Notes: generated by a model not told the origin, from the letters alone. Numbered from the stretch's first letter, positions 38,912 to 49,370 are shown. The stretch: 64,000 nt of DNA from Firmicutes bacterium AF25-13AC (GCA_003478935.1 QUFP01000020.1:1-64000), one strand, 5' to 3'. Numbers and translations: made by a program.

Positions 38912-39280
38912 ATGATTCAGCAGGAAACCAGATTAAAGGTTGCTGATAACAGCGGAGCAAAGGAGCTCCTTTGCATCCGTGTTATGGGTGGATCTACAAG
39001 AAGATATGCAGATATCGGTGATGTTATCGTTGCTTCCGTTAAAGATGCAACACCAGGCGGTGTTGTAAAGAAGGGCGACGTTGTAAAGGCCGTAGTTGTT
39101 CGTACTGTAAAGGGTGTTCATCGTGCAGACGGTTCTTATATCAAGTTCGATGAGAACGCAGCAGTTATTATCAAGGAGGATAAGACTCCAAGAGGAACCC
39201 GTATTTTTGGACCAGTTGCAAGAGAGTTAAGAGAGAAGCAGTTCATGAAGATCGTTTCTCTGGCTCCGGAAGTATTATAA
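38912..39280 (+). CDS. rplN: 50S ribosomal protein L14
   Basis: L14 contacts the 30S subunit in bridge B8. The 122-residue protein is typical ([28 protein letters not shown]). A TCCTGA/TCAGGA hairpin (about 38877-38894) and a GGAAGGAG site precede it. Confidence 0.96.
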   Translation: MIQQETRLKVADNSGAKELLCIRVMGGSTRRYADIGDVIVASVKDATPGGVVKKGDVVKAVVVRTVKGVHRADGSYIKFDENAAVIIKEDKTPRGTRIFGPVARELREKQFMKIVSLAPEVL

Positions 39281-39294
39281 GGAGGATCACGACT

Positions 39295-39603
39295 GTGGCT
39301 AGCAAGATTAAGAAGGGCGATACCGTTAAGGTTATCGCCGGCAAGGATAAAGAAAAGGAAGGCAAGGTTCTTTCTGTAGACGCTAAGAACAACAAGGTTG
39401 TTGTTGAGGGCGTTAATATGGTAACAAAGCACAGCAAGCCAAGCGCAGCTAATCAGCAGGGCGGAATCATCGAGAAGGAAGCTCCGATCGATCTTTCTAA
39501 CGTAATGTACAGCGCTAAGGGACAGGCTGTAAGAGTTGGCTTCTCTGTTCAGGACGGCAAGAAGGTTCGTGTAAACAAGAAGACCGGCGAGGTTATCGAC
39601 TAA
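39295..39603 (+). CDS. rplX: 50S ribosomal protein L24
   Basis: L24 starts 50S assembly. The 102-residue protein has an N-terminal KOW motif ([22 protein letters not shown]). It begins with GTG after AAGGAGG, 14 bases behind rplN. Confidence 0.95.
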   Translation: MASKIKKGDTVKVIAGKDKEKEGKVLSVDAKNNKVVVEGVNMVTKHSKPSAANQQGGIIEKEAPIDLSNVMYSAKGQAVRVGFSVQDGKKVRVNKKTGEVID

Positions 39604-39625
39604 TACAGAGAGGAGGTAAGAAACA

Positions 39626-40168
39626 GTGAGTGCAAGATTAAAGGAAATGTATCAGAACGAGATGGTTGATGCCATGATTAAGAAGTTCGGCTACAAGAAC
39701 ATCATGGAAGTTCCGAAGCTTGACAAGATCGTAGTAAATATGGGTGTTGGCGAAGCTAAGGAAAATGCGAAGCTGCTTGATTCTGCTGTAAAGGATATGG
39801 AGATCATTACCGGACAGAAGGCTATCGTAACAAAGGCTAAGAAGTCCGTTGCTAACTTCAAGATCAGAGAGGGTATGCCGATCGGCTGCAAGACCACTCT
39901 TCGCGGAGACAAGATGTATGAGTTCGCTGATCGTCTGATCAACCTGGCTTTACCTCGTGTACGTGACTTCAGAGGTGTAAGCGCTAATTCATTTGATGGC
40001 AGAGGTAACTATGCTCTGGGTATCAAAGAGCAGTTAATCTTCCCTGAGATCGAGTATGACAAGATTGATAAGACCAGAGGTATGGATATCATTTTTGTTA
40101 CTACTGCTAAGACAGACGAAGAGGCACGTTATTTACTGACATTATTTAATATGCCGTTTGAAAAATAA
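39626..40168 (+). CDS. rplE: 50S ribosomal protein L5
   Basis: L5 binds 5S rRNA and contacts the P-site tRNA. The 180-residue protein has [38 protein letters not shown] and [16 protein letters not shown]. It starts at GTG after GAGGAGG. Confidence 0.96.
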   Translation: MSARLKEMYQNEMVDAMIKKFGYKNIMEVPKLDKIVVNMGVGEAKENAKLLDSAVKDMEIITGQKAIVTKAKKSVANFKIREGMPIGCKTTLRGDKMYEFADRLINLALPRVRDFRGVSANSFDGRGNYALGIKEQLIFPEIEYDKIDKTRGMDIIFVTTAKTDEEARYLLTLFNMPFEK

Positions 40169-40184
40169 TTAGGAGGAGATTTCC

Positions 40185-40370
40185 ATGGCAAAGACTTCTA
40201 TGAAGATTAAGCAGTCCAAGAAAGCAAAGTTTTCTACACAGGAATATACTCGTTGTAGAATTTGCGGACGTCCGCACGCTTATTTAAGAAAATACGGCAT
40301 CTGCAGAATTTGCTTCCGTGAATTAGCATATAAGGGTGAGATCCCGGGAGTTAAGAAGGCAAGCTGGTAA
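40185..40370 (+). CDS. rpsN: 30S ribosomal protein S14, zinc type
   Basis: This is the short 61-residue zinc form of S14, with [21 protein letters not shown] giving two CxxC pairs in the second half. It sits at its usual place between rplE and rpsH. TTAGGAGG lies upstream. Confidence 0.96.
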   Translation: MAKTSMKIKQSKKAKFSTQEYTRCRICGRPHAYLRKYGICRICFRELAYKGEIPGVKKASW

Positions 40371-40459
40371 GCAATATGCACAGGGCATTTTGCCTTTGTG
40401 CGGCTACCCGGCCAGACTTACAAACCAGTGAAGAGTAGTATATAAGGAGGAAAACTTCA

Positions 40460-40860
40460 ATGGCAATGAGCGATCCAGTTGCAGATATGCTTACAAGAAT
40501 CCGTAATGCAAATACTGCAAAGCATGATACAGTAGATATTCCGGCATCCAAGATGAAGGTTGCAATCGCAGATATCCTTGTTAACGAGGGATATATTGAG
40601 AAGTATGAGTTAGTTGAGGATGGTAATTTCAAGAACATCCATGTAGTTTTAAAGTATGGTAAGGACAAGAACGAGAAGGTTATCACTGGTTTAAAGAGAA
40701 TTTCCAAGCCAGGCCTTCGTGTTACGCAAATTGTGAGGATCTTCCTCATGTTCTGGGCGGACTTGGTATCGCAATCATTTCTACCAATAAGGGTGTAATG
40801 ACCGATAAGGAAGCAAGAAAGCTCAATGTAGGCGGAGAGGTATTAGCGTTCGTTTGGTAA
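40460..40860 (+). CDS. rpsH: 30S ribosomal protein S8 (one base missing in this sequence)
   Basis: S8 is a central-domain 16S binder and the known repressor of the spc operon in E. coli. The protein reads [21 protein letters not shown] to KPGLRV, then breaks near 40722 (CGTGTTACGC). One added T gives [25 protein letters not shown] and the normal end VLAFVW at 40860, 133 residues in all. It is a likely sequence error. A GCACA/TGTGC hairpin (40378-40401) lies in the gap before the gene. Confidence 0.9.
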
Positions 40861-40957
40861 TAAGCGAGCGAGATTATCGCATCAGGCAAGTGGCAGCGAT
40901 TAGGTTGCCATACTGCCATGCATTTAAATAGAATCCACATATATAGGAGGTATGGGC

Positions 40958-41500
40958 ATGTCACGAATTGGAAGGATGCCGATCGCTATCCCAGCAGGTG
41001 TAACTGTTACGGTAGCAGAAAATAACACGGTGACTGTAAAAGGACCAAAGGGAACTCTTGAGAGAACCTTTGCTCCGGAATTAGGAATTAAGGTTGAGGG
41101 CAACGAAGTTGTTGTTACTAGACCAAATGACACAAAGAAGAGCAAGTCTTTACATGGTCTGACAAGAACTCTGATCAATAACATGGTTATTGGTGTAAGC
41201 GCAGGCTTCGAGAAGGTTCTTGAGATCAATGGTGTTGGTTATAGAGGAGCTAAGCAGGGCAAGAAGCTCGTGCTGAACCTTGGATATTCTCACCCGGTTG
41301 AAATCGCTGATCCAGAAGGTATTGAAACTGTTATGGAAGGACAGAACAAGATCATTATCAAGGGTATTGATAAGGAGAAGGTTGGTCAGTTCGCAGCAGA
41401 GATCAGAACTAAGAGAGAGCCAGAGCCGTATAAGGGCAAGGGTATCAAGTACGCTGATGAGACAATCAGACGTAAGGTTGGTAAGACCGGTAAGAAATAA
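40958..41500 (+). CDS. rplF: 50S ribosomal protein L6
   Basis: L6 lies near the sarcin-ricin loop. It has 180 residues from the ATG at 40958 ([15 protein letters not shown]); the ATG at 40952 is too close to the AGGAGG site. The C-terminal motif [15 protein letters not shown] is intact. Confidence 0.95.
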   Translation: MSRIGRMPIAIPAGVTVTVAENNTVTVKGPKGTLERTFAPELGIKVEGNEVVVTRPNDTKKSKSLHGLTRTLINNMVIGVSAGFEKVLEINGVGYRGAKQGKKLVLNLGYSHPVEIADPEGIETVMEGQNKIIIKGIDKEKVGQFAAEIRTKREPEPYKGKGIKYADETIRRKVGKTGKK

Positions 41501-41519
41501 ATAAGGAGAGTGAGAAAGA

Positions 41520-41888
41520 ATGGTTAGTAAGGTATCTAGATCAAAGGTTCGCGAAGAAAAGCATAGAAGAATGCGCAGACATATTATCGGTACTCCTGAA
41601 AGACCTCGTATGGCAGTGTTCAGAAGCAACAACCATATGTATGTTCAGATTATTGATGATGTAGCAAAGACAACCTTAGTGTCAGCTTCTACTCTTCAGA
41701 AAGACGTTAAGGAAAAATTAGAAAAGACCAACGATGTAGCAGCAGCTGCATATTTAGGAACTGTTATTGCAAAGAAGGCTCAGGAAGCTGGAATCAAGTC
41801 TGTTGTATTTGACAGAGGTGGCTTCATTTATCAGGGTAAGATTCAGGCACTGGCAGATGCAGCAAGAGAAGCTGGTCTGGAATTCTAA
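41520..41888 (+). CDS. rplR: 50S ribosomal protein L18
   Basis: L18 brings 5S rRNA to the large subunit. The 122-residue protein has the expected [20 protein letters not shown] and C-terminal [13 protein letters not shown]. It is normal in place and length. Confidence 0.96.
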   Translation: MVSKVSRSKVREEKHRRMRRHIIGTPERPRMAVFRSNNHMYVQIIDDVAKTTLVSASTLQKDVKEKLEKTNDVAAAAYLGTVIAKKAQEAGIKSVVFDRGGFIYQGKIQALADAAREAGLEF

Positions 41889-41907
41889 TCAAGGAGGAAG
41901 AAGACAC

Positions 41908-42417
41908 ATGAAACGTACAAATATTGACGCAACTCAGCTTGAATTAGCTGATACCGTAGTTGCTATCAAGCGTGTATCCAAGACCGTTAAGGGTGGACGT
42001 ACCATGCGTTTCTCCGCTCTGGTTGTAGTTGGAGACAAGAATGGTCATGTAGGTGTTGGTATGGGCAAGGCTGCTGAGATCCCGGAGGCAATCCGTAAGG
42101 GTAAGCAGGCAGCTGAGAAGAACATGATTACCGTTCCGCTTGATGAGAATAAGAGTATCCCACACGATTTTATTGGAAAGTTCGGAAGCGCATCTGTACT
42201 TCTGAAGAAGTCCCCGGAAGGTACCGGTATCATCGCAGGCGGTCCAGCTCGTTCCGTACTTGAGTTCGCAGGCGTAGAGAATATCCGTACTAAGTCCTTA
42301 GGCTCCAGCAACAAGGCTAACGTTGTTCTTGCAACATTGGCTGGTCTGGCTGCTCTGAAGACCCCGGAGGAAGTTGCAAAGCGTCGCGGTAAGACTGTAG
42401 AAGAGATTATCGGCTAA
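41908..42417 (+). CDS. rpsE: 30S ribosomal protein S5
   Basis: S5 controls decoding fidelity. It has 169 residues from the ATG at 41908 ([25 protein letters not shown]) with AAGGAGG upstream. The double-stranded-RNA-type fold motif [20 protein letters not shown] is present. The start is late compared with the longest open frame, which overlaps rplR. Confidence 0.95.
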   Translation: MKRTNIDATQLELADTVVAIKRVSKTVKGGRTMRFSALVVVGDKNGHVGVGMGKAAEIPEAIRKGKQAAEKNMITVPLDENKSIPHDFIGKFGSASVLLKKSPEGTGIIAGGPARSVLEFAGVENIRTKSLGSSNKANVVLATLAGLAALKTPEEVAKRRGKTVEEIIG

Positions 42418-42430
42418 GGAGGGAAATACA

Positions 42431-42613
42431 ATGGCTGAAAAGTTAAAGATCACATTAGTGAAGTCCCCGATTGGTGCAATCCCAAAGCAGAGAGCAACCG
42501 TAGAGGCTCTTGGACTTCGCAAGCTTAACAAGACTGTTGAGCTGCCGGATAACGATGCTGTAAGAGGCATGGTATGGCATGTAAAGCATTTAGTAAAGGT
42601 TGAAGAGATTTAA
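42431..42613 (+). CDS. rpmD: 50S ribosomal protein L30
   Basis: This is a 60-residue single-domain L30 ([25 protein letters not shown]). It starts 13 bases after rpsE, with AAGGAGG overlapping the rpsE stop. Confidence 0.95.
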   Translation: MAEKLKITLVKSPIGAIPKQRATVEALGLRKLNKTVELPDNDAVRGMVWHVKHLVKVEEI

Positions 42614-42632
42614 TTTCAGAGGAGGTTACGTG

Positions 42633-43073
42633 ATGGACTTATCTAATTTAAAGGCAGCTGAAGGCTCCGTACACAGCGGTAATTTCAGAAGAGGCCGTGG
42701 ACATGGTTCGGGCAACGGTAAGACTGCTGGTAAGGGCCATAAGGGTCAGAAGGCACGTTCTGGAGCACCAAGAATCGGTTTCGAGGGTGGTCAGATGCCG
42801 TTATACAGAAGACTTCCTAAGAGAGGCTTCACAAATAGAAATACAAAGCTCGTTGCATACGTTAACGTAGAGAAACTTAACAAGTTTGAGGATGGTGCAG
42901 TAGTTGACATCCAGACTTTAGTTGAGGCTGGTGCAGTAAAGAACAGATTTGATGCTGTAAAGATTCTTGGAAACGGAGACCTGACCAAGAAGCTGACCGT
43001 TAAGGCAAACGCTTTCTCTGAGGGAGCTAAGGCTAAGATCGAGGCTGCTGGTGGAAACGTAGAGGTGATCTAA
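42633..43073 (+). CDS. rplO: 50S ribosomal protein L15
   Basis: L15 is an extended protein reaching into 23S rRNA. The 146-residue protein has the Gly-rich RNA-binding N-terminus ([20 protein letters not shown]). The start ATG at 42633 follows AGAGGAGG. It overlaps secY by one base (TAATG). Confidence 0.95.
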   Translation: MDLSNLKAAEGSVHSGNFRRGRGHGSGNGKTAGKGHKGQKARSGAPRIGFEGGQMPLYRRLPKRGFTNRNTKLVAYVNVEKLNKFEDGAVVDIQTLVEAGAVKNRFDAVKILGNGDLTKKLTVKANAFSEGAKAKIEAAGGNVEVI

Positions 43074-44389
43074 TGTTCAAAACGCTTCAGAATGCGTTAA
43101 AGATGAAGGAATTAAGAGGTCGTCTTATATTCACATTTTTAATGCTCCTGGTAATCCGTTTTGGTTCACAGTTACCAGTTCCGGGCGTTGATCCTGATTA
43201 TTTCGCTGATTTCTTTAATGGAAGCAACGGCGATGCGTTTAACTTGTTCAATGCTATGACGGGTGGTTCTTTCGAGAACTTCTCCATCTTGGCATTGAGC
43301 ATTTCGCCATATATTACATCTTCCATTATTATTCAGCTGCTGACAATTGCAATTCCAAAGCTGGAAGAGCTGCAGCAGGATGGTCAGGAAGGAAGAAAAA
43401 AGATCGCAGAGATTACCAGATATGTTACAGTAGGTCTTGCTCTGATTCAGTCCACTGCTATGTCTATCGGATTTGGCAGAAGCGGAATGTTTGAGCATTA
43501 TACCTGGTACAATGTGGTAGTATGTGTAATTACTCTGACAGCCGGCAGTGCTTTCCTTATGTGGGTTGGTGAGCGTATCACAGAAAAGGGTGTTGGAAAT
43601 GGTATTTCAGTTGTCCTGTTATACAACATTATTTCCAGACTTCCAGATGATGCGATCACGATTTATGAAACCTTTATGTCAGGACGCAGCATCGCTGTAC
43701 AGATTTTAATTGCAGTTTTCGTAATTGCAATTCTTCTTGCAATTCTTGGATTTACGGTACTGCTGAATGCAGCTGAAAGAAGAATTCCGGTCCAGTATGC
43801 GCAGAAGGTGCAGGGACGCAGAAGTGTAGGCGGACGTTCAACATATATTCCTGTAAAGGTGAATACTGCAAACGTTATGCCTGTTATTTTTGCATCCTCA
43901 CTTATGTCCATGCCACAGATTATCGGATCATTTTTCGGCTACCAGATCGATGTAACAACGATCGGCGGAAAGATTATGGCAATGTTAAGCTCAAACTACT
44001 GGTTTAGACCGTCACTTCCGTTCTATTCAATTGGCGTTGTGGTTTATGTAGCGTTGCTTATCGTTTTTGCTTATTTCTATACATCAATTTCTTTCAATCC
44101 ATTAGAGATTGCCGACAATATGAAAAAGTCCGGTGGTTTTATTCCAGGTGTAAGACCAGGAAAGCCAACTAGTGATTTCTTAAACAACATGCTCAATCAC
44201 CTGATCATTATCGGTGCTGTTGGTTTGACCATCATTGCATTGCTTCCGATCATTTTGAGTGGTATATTCAATATTACAAGACTTTCCTTCATGGGAACTT
44301 CTTTGATCATTATTGTAAGTGTTGTTTTAGAGACGGCAAAATCAATTGAATCCAAGATGGTGGCTAGAGAGTACGAGAGTATATTCTAA
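43073..44389 (+). CDS. secY: Preprotein translocase subunit SecY
   Basis: SecY is the protein-conducting channel. The 438-residue protein has ten predicted spans, the plug-region GGSFENFSILALSISPYITSS in part, and the cytoplasmic loop RRIPVQYAQKVQGR that binds the ribosome and SecA. Translation is coupled to rplO. A terminator at 44583 closes this part of the operon. Confidence 0.96.
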   Translation: MFKTLQNALKMKELRGRLIFTFLMLLVIRFGSQLPVPGVDPDYFADFFNGSNGDAFNLFNAMTGGSFENFSILALSISPYITSSIIIQLLTIAIPKLEELQQDGQEGRKKIAEITRYVTVGLALIQSTAMSIGFGRSGMFEHYTWYNVVVCVITLTAGSAFLMWVGERITEKGVGNGISVVLLYNIISRLPDDAITIYETFMSGRSIAVQILIAVFVIAILLAILGFTVLLNAAERRIPVQYAQKVQGRRSVGGRSTYIPVKVNTANVMPVIFASSLMSMPQIIGSFFGYQIDVTTIGGKIMAMLSSNYWFRPSLPFYSIGVVVYVALLIVFAYFYTSISFNPLEIADNMKKSGGFIPGVRPGKPTSDFLNNMLNHLIIIGAVGLTIIALLPIILSGIFNITRLSFMGTSLIIIVSVVLETAKSIESKMVAREYESIF

Positions 44390-44394
44390 TTGTT

Positions 44395-44573
44395 ACAGTT
44401 CACGCATCATGCTAAGTCTGGACAAATCTCATGCTTGCATGAAGATTTGACAGAGTAGCATGATGAAGTGGATGCCCGTTTATGAACAAAACAACGCTGC
44501 GCGCAAACTTTGTTTGCGATTAGCAGCGACGCACGGAACGTGCAGTTTTGCGAATGGGCATTCAGTGAACTGT
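44395..44573 (+). ncRNA. Multi-helix structured element between secY and adk
   Basis: A 179-base stretch is closed by ACAGTTCAC (44395-44403) and GTGAACTGT (44565-44573). Inside, CATCATGCT (44405-44413) pairs with AGCATGATG (44457-44465) over a CATGC/GCATG hairpin. A second arm, TGCCC/GGGCA, encloses CGCTGC/GCAGCG with GCAAA/TTTGC, and GCAC/GTGC. It could be a structured RNA or a dispersed palindromic repeat. No family is recognised, and no protein reading is convincing. Confidence 0.45.
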
Positions 44574-44582
44574 ATTTTTACG

Positions 44583-44621
44583 AGAAAATCTCCTGTTTTG
44601 CAGGGGATTTTCTTGCTTTTT
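44583..44621 (+). terminator. Terminator before adk
   Basis: A 13-pair stem (44583-44595 with 44601-44613) is followed after three bases by five T. Confidence 0.85.
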
Positions 44622-44705
44622 AAGCACAAATCTGTTATGATATTTCTGATTATAATTATAATTGCGGTAACGCATGCTGCTTTTGCGGCGGAATGAGAGG
44701 GAAAT

Positions 44706-45350
44706 ATGAAGATTATCATGTTAGGAGCACCTGGTGCAGGTAAGGGCACACAGGCAGCAAAGATTGCAGCAAAATATCAGATTCCACATATCTCTACTGG
44801 AGATATTTTCCGTGCCAATCTGAAGGCTGGAACAGAGTTAGGCAAGAAGGCAAAGGAGTATATGGATCAGGGACTGTTAGTTCCGGATGAGCTTACTTGT
44901 GATCTTGTAACAGATCGTGTGTCAAAAGACGATTGTGCAAATGGATACATTTTGGATGGATTTCCAAGAACAATTCCGCAGGCAAAAGCGTTAGAGGCTG
45001 CACTTGAGAAGATGGGAACTGATATTGACTATGCAATAAATGTAGATGTTCCGGATGCAAATATTGTAAAACGTATGTCCGGCCGCAGAGCCTGTGTAAC
45101 CTGTGGAGCTACCTATCATATCGAACACATTCCGCCTAAGGTAGAAGGCATCTGTGATCGCTGCGGCGGCGAATTAATCCTGCGCAGTGACGACAAGCCT
45201 GAAACCGTACAGAAGCGTCTTGACGTATACCATGCACAGACACAGCCTCTGATTGATTTCTATGAGTCAAAGAAAAAGCTGGTTACAGTGGATGGTACAA
45301 AGGATATGGAAGACGTGTTCGCTGATATCACGGCAGTTTTGGAAGGCTGA
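44706..45350 (+). CDS. adk: Adenylate kinase
   Basis: This enzyme converts ATP and AMP to two ADP. The 214-residue long-lid form has the P-loop [10 protein letters not shown], the AMP-site [10 protein letters not shown] and a zinc lid with CVTC and CDRC pairs. GAGGGAAAT precedes the ATG. It follows secY as in many Firmicutes, but here behind a terminator, so a separate promoter is likely (TATAAT copies at 44651 and 44657, no clear -35). Confidence 0.95.
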   Translation: MKIIMLGAPGAGKGTQAAKIAAKYQIPHISTGDIFRANLKAGTELGKKAKEYMDQGLLVPDELTCDLVTDRVSKDDCANGYILDGFPRTIPQAKALEAALEKMGTDIDYAINVDVPDANIVKRMSGRRACVTCGATYHIEHIPPKVEGICDRCGGELILRSDDKPETVQKRLDVYHAQTQPLIDFYESKKKLVTVDGTKDMEDVFADITAVLEG

Positions 45351-45381
45351 AAAGCAAGACGAAAATAGGATTCGTCATTGA

Positions 45382-45412
45382 AGATCTGTGGCAGGGACAC
45401 TGCCACAGGTCT
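45382..45412 (+). other. Strong hairpin between adk and map
   Basis: AGATCTGTGGCAG and CTGCCACAGGTCT form a 13-pair stem with a five-base loop. No T run follows, so it is not a normal terminator. It may be a processing or stability element. Confidence 0.5.
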
Positions 45413-45446
45413 GTGCGTATAGGGTTACGCAAGGAATGAGGAGAAA

Positions 45447-46223
45447 ATGGCTGTTTCAATTAAATCAGAAAAAGAAATTGAGTTGATGAGAGTGTCCTGC
45501 AAGAACCTCTCTGTTATGTTTGATGAGCTGGAAAAGATCATTAAACCGGGTATTTCCACGTGGGAGATCAACAAGGTTGGTGAGGAGATCATCCGTGATT
45601 TCGGATGCATCCCGAACTTCAAAAACTACGAGGGATATCCGGCTTCAATCTGTACTTCTGTAAATGAAGTTGTAGTTCATGGAATACCAAGCAAGAAGCG
45701 TATTTTAAAAGAAGGTGATATTATCAGTCTGGATGCGGGAATGATTTATAAAGGATATCATTCTGATGCTGCAAGAACATTTGCTGTTGGCGAGATTTCA
45801 AAAGAAGCTAGACAGTTAGTTGATGTTACCAGACAGAGTTTCTTTGAAGGAATACGTTATGCAAAAGCAGGAAATCATCTTCATGATATTTCAGCAGCGA
45901 TTCAGAAATATGCGGAGAGCTTTGGTTATGGAGTTGTGCGTGAGCTTGTTGGCCATGGCATTGGCACACATTTGCATGAAGATCCGCAAATTCCAAACTT
46001 TAAGACAATTGGAAGAGGAATCCGCCTGCGCCCTGGCATGACACTGGCTATAGAGCCGATGATCACGATGGGTGATTATGCAGTCAGCGTATTAGATGAT
46101 GACTGGACGGTAGTAACCGATGATAACTCGTTGGCAGCGCATTATGAAAACACAGTTCTGATTACGGAGGGAGATCCAGAAATTCTGACACTTCCGAATT
46201 GGGACAAAAAAGAATGGCAGTAG
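45447..46223 (+). CDS. map: Methionine aminopeptidase, type I
   Basis: This enzyme removes the initiator Met from new proteins. The 258-residue protein has the five metal ligands in SLDAGMIYKGYHSDAAR (two Asp), GHGIGTHLHEDP (His), AIEPM (Glu) and ENTVLITE (Glu). AATGAGGAG precedes the start. It lies between adk and infA, the standard order. Confidence 0.95.
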   Translation: MAVSIKSEKEIELMRVSCKNLSVMFDELEKIIKPGISTWEINKVGEEIIRDFGCIPNFKNYEGYPASICTSVNEVVVHGIPSKKRILKEGDIISLDAGMIYKGYHSDAARTFAVGEISKEARQLVDVTRQSFFEGIRYAKAGNHLHDISAAIQKYAESFGYGVVRELVGHGIGTHLHEDPQIPNFKTIGRGIRLRPGMTLAIEPMITMGDYAVSVLDDDWTVVTDDNSLAAHYENTVLITEGDPEILTLPNWDKKEWQ

Positions 46224-46253
46224 GCATGTAAGTAAGAAAGGATTGAAAAAGTA

Positions 46254-46472
46254 ATGTCAAAGGCAGAAAAGTTTGAAATGGAAGGCAAAGTATTGGAGAA
46301 GCTCCCGAACGCAATGTTTCAGGTAGAACTGGATAATGGTCATCAGGTGCTGGCTCATATCAGCGGAAAGCTTCGTATGAACTATATCCGTATCCTTCCG
46401 GGTGATAAGGTAACAGTAGAGCTGTCTCCATATGACCTGGCAAAGGGCAGAATCGTTTGGAGAGATAAGTAA
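46254..46472 (+). CDS. infA: Translation initiation factor IF-1
   Basis: IF-1 is a 72-residue OB-fold factor that occupies the A site during initiation. The sequence is typical ([46 protein letters not shown]). It starts 30 bases after map. The KOW-domain gene often found between map and infA in Firmicutes is absent. Confidence 0.95.
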   Translation: MSKAEKFEMEGKVLEKLPNAMFQVELDNGHQVLAHISGKLRMNYIRILPGDKVTVELSPYDLAKGRIVWRDK

Positions 46473-46504
46473 AGAAAAATTTTGAAAAAAATTTAAAAAT
46501 ATGC

Positions 46505-46534
46505 TTGACGAAATCTAAATGATTGTGCTATACT
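46505..46534 (+). promoter_or_regulatory. Promoter of the rpmJ-rplQ group
   Basis: TTGACG at 46505-46510 and TATACT at 46529-46534 have an 18-base spacer. A leader of about 115 bases follows. Confidence 0.78.
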
Positions 46535-46651
46535 AAAAAACGGACTTTTGTGAAGTTTCTTTCTTTTTAATAGGACTTTAATTAGGTTTTTAAATAAGAA
46601 TAGAAGCAACCCAAACCATTACCAATGTGGTTCCAGAAAGGAGAAAATACT

Positions 46652-46765
46652 GTGAAAGTAAGATCATCAGTAAAGCCGATCTGCGAAAAGTGCAAGGTTA
46701 TTAAGAGAAAGGGTATCATCCGCATTATTTGTGAGAACCCGAAGCATAAGCAGAGACAAGGCTAA
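46652..46765 (+). CDS. rpmJ: 50S ribosomal protein L36
   Basis: This 37-residue protein starts at GTG after GAAAGGAG. It reads [20 protein letters not shown] and continues with the Cys and His of the zinc form (CEKC, C, H). It is in its usual place between infA and rpsM. Confidence 0.95.
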   Translation: MKVRSSVKPICEKCKVIKRKGIIRIICENPKHKQRQG

Positions 46766-46848
46766 TGACCCGGGCAATTGAGACACACGGAAACGTTGTT
46801 TCAAAAAGTTCAATTTTATGAAAGTGAAAATGGAGGTGCAAAACACAC

Positions 46849-47217
46849 ATGGCTCGTATTTCAGGCGTTGATTTACCAAGAGAAAAGCGTGTGGAGATTG
46901 GTCTGACTTACATCTACGGAATCGGTAGAGTAAGTTCCAACAAGATTCTTGCTGCAGCAGATGTTAACCCGGATACCCGTGTTAAGGATCTGACTGACGA
47001 GGAAGTTGCAAGAATTCGTGACGTTATCGATGGAGAGTACACTGTAGAGGGTGACTTAAGAAGAGAAGTTGCCATGGATATCAAGAGACTCCAGGAGATT
47101 GGTTGCTATAGAGGCATCCGTCACAGAAAGAGCCTTCCTGTCCGCGGACAGAAGACAAAGACCAACGCTAGAACACGTAAGGGTCCTAAGAAGACAGTTG
47201 CTAACAAGAAGAAGTAA
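46849..47217 (+). CDS. rpsM: 30S ribosomal protein S13
   Basis: S13 is in the 30S head and contacts the P-site tRNA. It has 122 residues, with [24 protein letters not shown] at the start and the basic tail [25 protein letters not shown] precedes the ATG. Confidence 0.96.
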   Translation: MARISGVDLPREKRVEIGLTYIYGIGRVSSNKILAAADVNPDTRVKDLTDEEVARIRDVIDGEYTVEGDLRREVAMDIKRLQEIGCYRGIRHRKSLPVRGQKTKTNARTRKGPKKTVANKKK

Positions 47218-47288
47218 TTTAAGTAAATAGCAGCTTATAACTACTCGTAAAGAGAGAAAGAGAAATAAGAAGAAAGTAGGTTAGTTTA

Positions 47289-47687
47289 ATGGCTAAGAAT
47301 GTGTCAGCAAAGAAAGTGACAAAAAAGCGTGTAAAGAAAAACGTTGAACGTGGACAGGCCCATATTCAGTCATCTTTCAACAATACAATTGTTACGTTGA
47401 CTGATACCCAGGGAAACGCTTTATCCTGGGCAAGTGCAGGCGGTCTTGGATTTAAAGGTTCAAGGAAATCTACTCCTTATGCAGCTCAGATGGCAGCAGA
47501 GACTGCTACTAAGGCAGCTTTAATACATGGATTAAAGTCCGTTGATGTTATGGTAAAGGGACCGGGTTCAGGTCGTGAGGCAGCTATCCGTGCACTTCAG
47601 GCTTGTGGTCTTGAAGTTACCAGCATCAAGGATGTGACACCAGTTCCGCACAATGGTTGTCGTCCGCCAAAGCGTAGAAGAGTTTAA
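47289..47687 (+). CDS. rpsK: 30S ribosomal protein S11
   Basis: S11 is on the 30S platform near the E-site mRNA. The 132-residue protein has [15 protein letters not shown] and the C-terminal [15 protein letters not shown]. The ribosome site is weak (AAGAAAGTAGG). Confidence 0.96.
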   Translation: MAKNVSAKKVTKKRVKKNVERGQAHIQSSFNNTIVTLTDTQGNALSWASAGGLGFKGSRKSTPYAAQMAAETATKAALIHGLKSVDVMVKGPGSGREAAIRALQACGLEVTSIKDVTPVPHNGCRPPKRRRV

Positions 47688-47703
47688 TTAGGAGGTATTA
47701 AAG

Positions 47704-48297
47704 ATGGCAGTAAGTAGAGTTCCAGTGCTTAAGAGATGCAGATCTCTTGATATGGACCCAATTTATCTTGGATATGACAAGAAGTCTAATAGACAGTCTA
47801 AGAGAGCTAATAAGAAGATGAGCGAGTATGGTCTGCAGATGCGTGAAAAGCAGAAGGCAAAGCTTATCTATGGTGTTTTGGAGAAACCTTTTAGAAATTA
47901 TTATGCAAAGGCAGAGCGTCAGACTGGTATGACCGGTGAGAACCTGATGATTCTTCTGGAGCGTAGATTAGATAATGTTATTTTCCGTCTTGGTTTCGCT
48001 CGTACAAGAGACGAGGCTAGACAGATTGTTGACCACAAGCATGTGCTTGTAAACGGTTCCTGTGTAAACATCCCGTCTTACTTAATCAAGGCTGGTGATG
48101 TAATCTCCATCAAGGAAAAGGTTCAGGATTCCCAGCGTTATAAGGACATCGTAGCAGTAACAGGCAGCAGAATGGTACCGGAGTGGTTAGAGGCTAACAT
48201 CGAGGCTTTAAGTGGAACTGTTAAGCAGATCCCGACTAGAGAGATGATCGATGTTCCGGTAGACGAGATGCTGATTGTCGAGTTGTATTCCAAATAA
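47704..48297 (+). CDS. rpsD: 30S ribosomal protein S4
   Basis: S4 nucleates 30S assembly and can repress the alpha operon. The 197-residue protein lacks the N-terminal zinc Cys pairs (zinc-free form) and has the S4 RNA-binding domain ([23 protein letters not shown]). TTAGGAGG lies upstream. Confidence 0.96.
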   Translation: MAVSRVPVLKRCRSLDMDPIYLGYDKKSNRQSKRANKKMSEYGLQMREKQKAKLIYGVLEKPFRNYYAKAERQTGMTGENLMILLERRLDNVIFRLGFARTRDEARQIVDHKHVLVNGSCVNIPSYLIKAGDVISIKEKVQDSQRYKDIVAVTGSRMVPEWLEANIEALSGTVKQIPTREMIDVPVDEMLIVELYSK

Positions 48298-48309
48298 TAA
48301 TTTTTCATT

Positions 48310-48355
48310 GTTTAGCAGTAATGGTTTTGCAAAGCTTTGCAGCCTACTGCTAAAC
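48310..48355 (+). promoter_or_regulatory. Large hairpin in front of rpoA
   Basis: GTTTAGCAGTA (48310-48320) pairs perfectly with TACTGCTAAAC (48345-48355), enclosing the palindrome GCAAAGCTTTGC. No T run follows, so read-through is expected. It may act as an mRNA processing or regulatory element between rpsD and rpoA. Confidence 0.55.
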
Positions 48356-48410
48356 AAGCTGATTTTATTTGAATGCTTCTCTTAAAGCATCCTATAAGGA
48401 GGGGCTAATA

Positions 48411-49370
48411 GTGTTTGATTTCGAAAAACCCAAGATTGAAATTAAGGAGATGTCTGAGGATAACAGATATGGCAAGTTTGTAGTAGAGCCGCTTGAGAGA
48501 GGCTATGGTATTACACTTGGCAATTCCTTAAGAAGAATCATGCTGTCTTCGCTTCCGGGTGCAGCTGTCAGTCAGATTAAGATTGAGGGCGTGCTTCACG
48601 AGTTCTCCTCTATCCCGGGAGTGAAAGAAGATGTTACAGAGATCGTCATGAATGTGAAGAGTCTTGAAATCAAGAACAACAGCGAGACAAACGAGCCAAA
48701 GATTGCTTATATCGAGCATGAGGGCGAAGGTGTTGTTACCGCTGCTGACATTCAGGTTGATCAGGATATTGAAATTATGAATCCGGACCAGGTAATTGCA
48801 ACACTTAGCGGCGGAGAAGATTGCCGTCTCTATATGGAGCTTACCATTACCAAGGGACGTGGATATATCAGTGCAGAGAAGAATAAGAACAGTGAACTGC
48901 CAATCGGCGTGATTGCAGTAGATTCCATCTACACACCAATCGAGAGAGTCAATGTGACTGTTGAGAATACCCGTGTGGGACAGGTTACTGATTATGATAA
49001 ACTGACACTCGACGTATATACTAACGGTACGTTAGCACCAGATGAAGCAGTCAGCCTGGCTGCAAAGGTTCTGAATGAGCACCTGAATCTGTTCATTGAT
49101 CTTTCCGAGAACGCCAAGTCCGCTGAGGTCATGGTTGAGAAGGAAAACAATGAGAAGGAAAAGGTTCTCGAGATGAACATCGATGAACTGGAGCTGTCCG
49201 TTCGTTCCTACAATTGTTTGAAGAGAGCCGGAATCAACACAGTTGAAGAACTTTGCAACAAGACTGCTGAGGATATGATGAAAGTCAGAAACCTTGGTAA
49301 GAAATCTCTTGACGAGGTTAACGCAAAGCTGAAGGAACTGGGGTTGGATTTTAAGTCCGGTGAAGAGTAA
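48411..49370 (+). CDS. rpoA: DNA-directed RNA polymerase subunit alpha
   Basis: Alpha dimerises to start polymerase assembly, and its C-terminal domain contacts DNA and activators. The 319-residue protein has [24 protein letters not shown] in the N-terminal domain and the HhH-type C-terminal domain ([21 protein letters not shown]). The start is the GTG at 48411 behind AAGGAGGGG. Confidence 0.96.
   Translation: MFDFEKPKIEIKEMSEDNRYGKFVVEPLERGYGITLGNSLRRIMLSSLPGAAVSQIKIEGVLHEFSSIPGVKEDVTEIVMNVKSLEIKNNSETNEPKIAYIEHEGEGVVTAADIQVDQDIEIMNPDQVIATLSGGEDCRLYMELTITKGRGYISAEKNKNSELPIGVIAVDSIYTPIERVNVTVENTRVGQVTDYDKLTLDVYTNGTLAPDEAVSLAAKVLNEHLNLFIDLSENAKSAEVMVEKENNEKEKVLEMNIDELELSVRSYNCLKRAGINTVEELCNKTAEDMMKVRNLGKKSLDEVNAKLKELGLDFKSGEE

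Noticed and set aside
44460..44696. A 78-residue open frame between secY and adk
   Set aside because: It lies across the palindromic element and the terminator, has no ribosome site, and its sequence is unlike a real protein.
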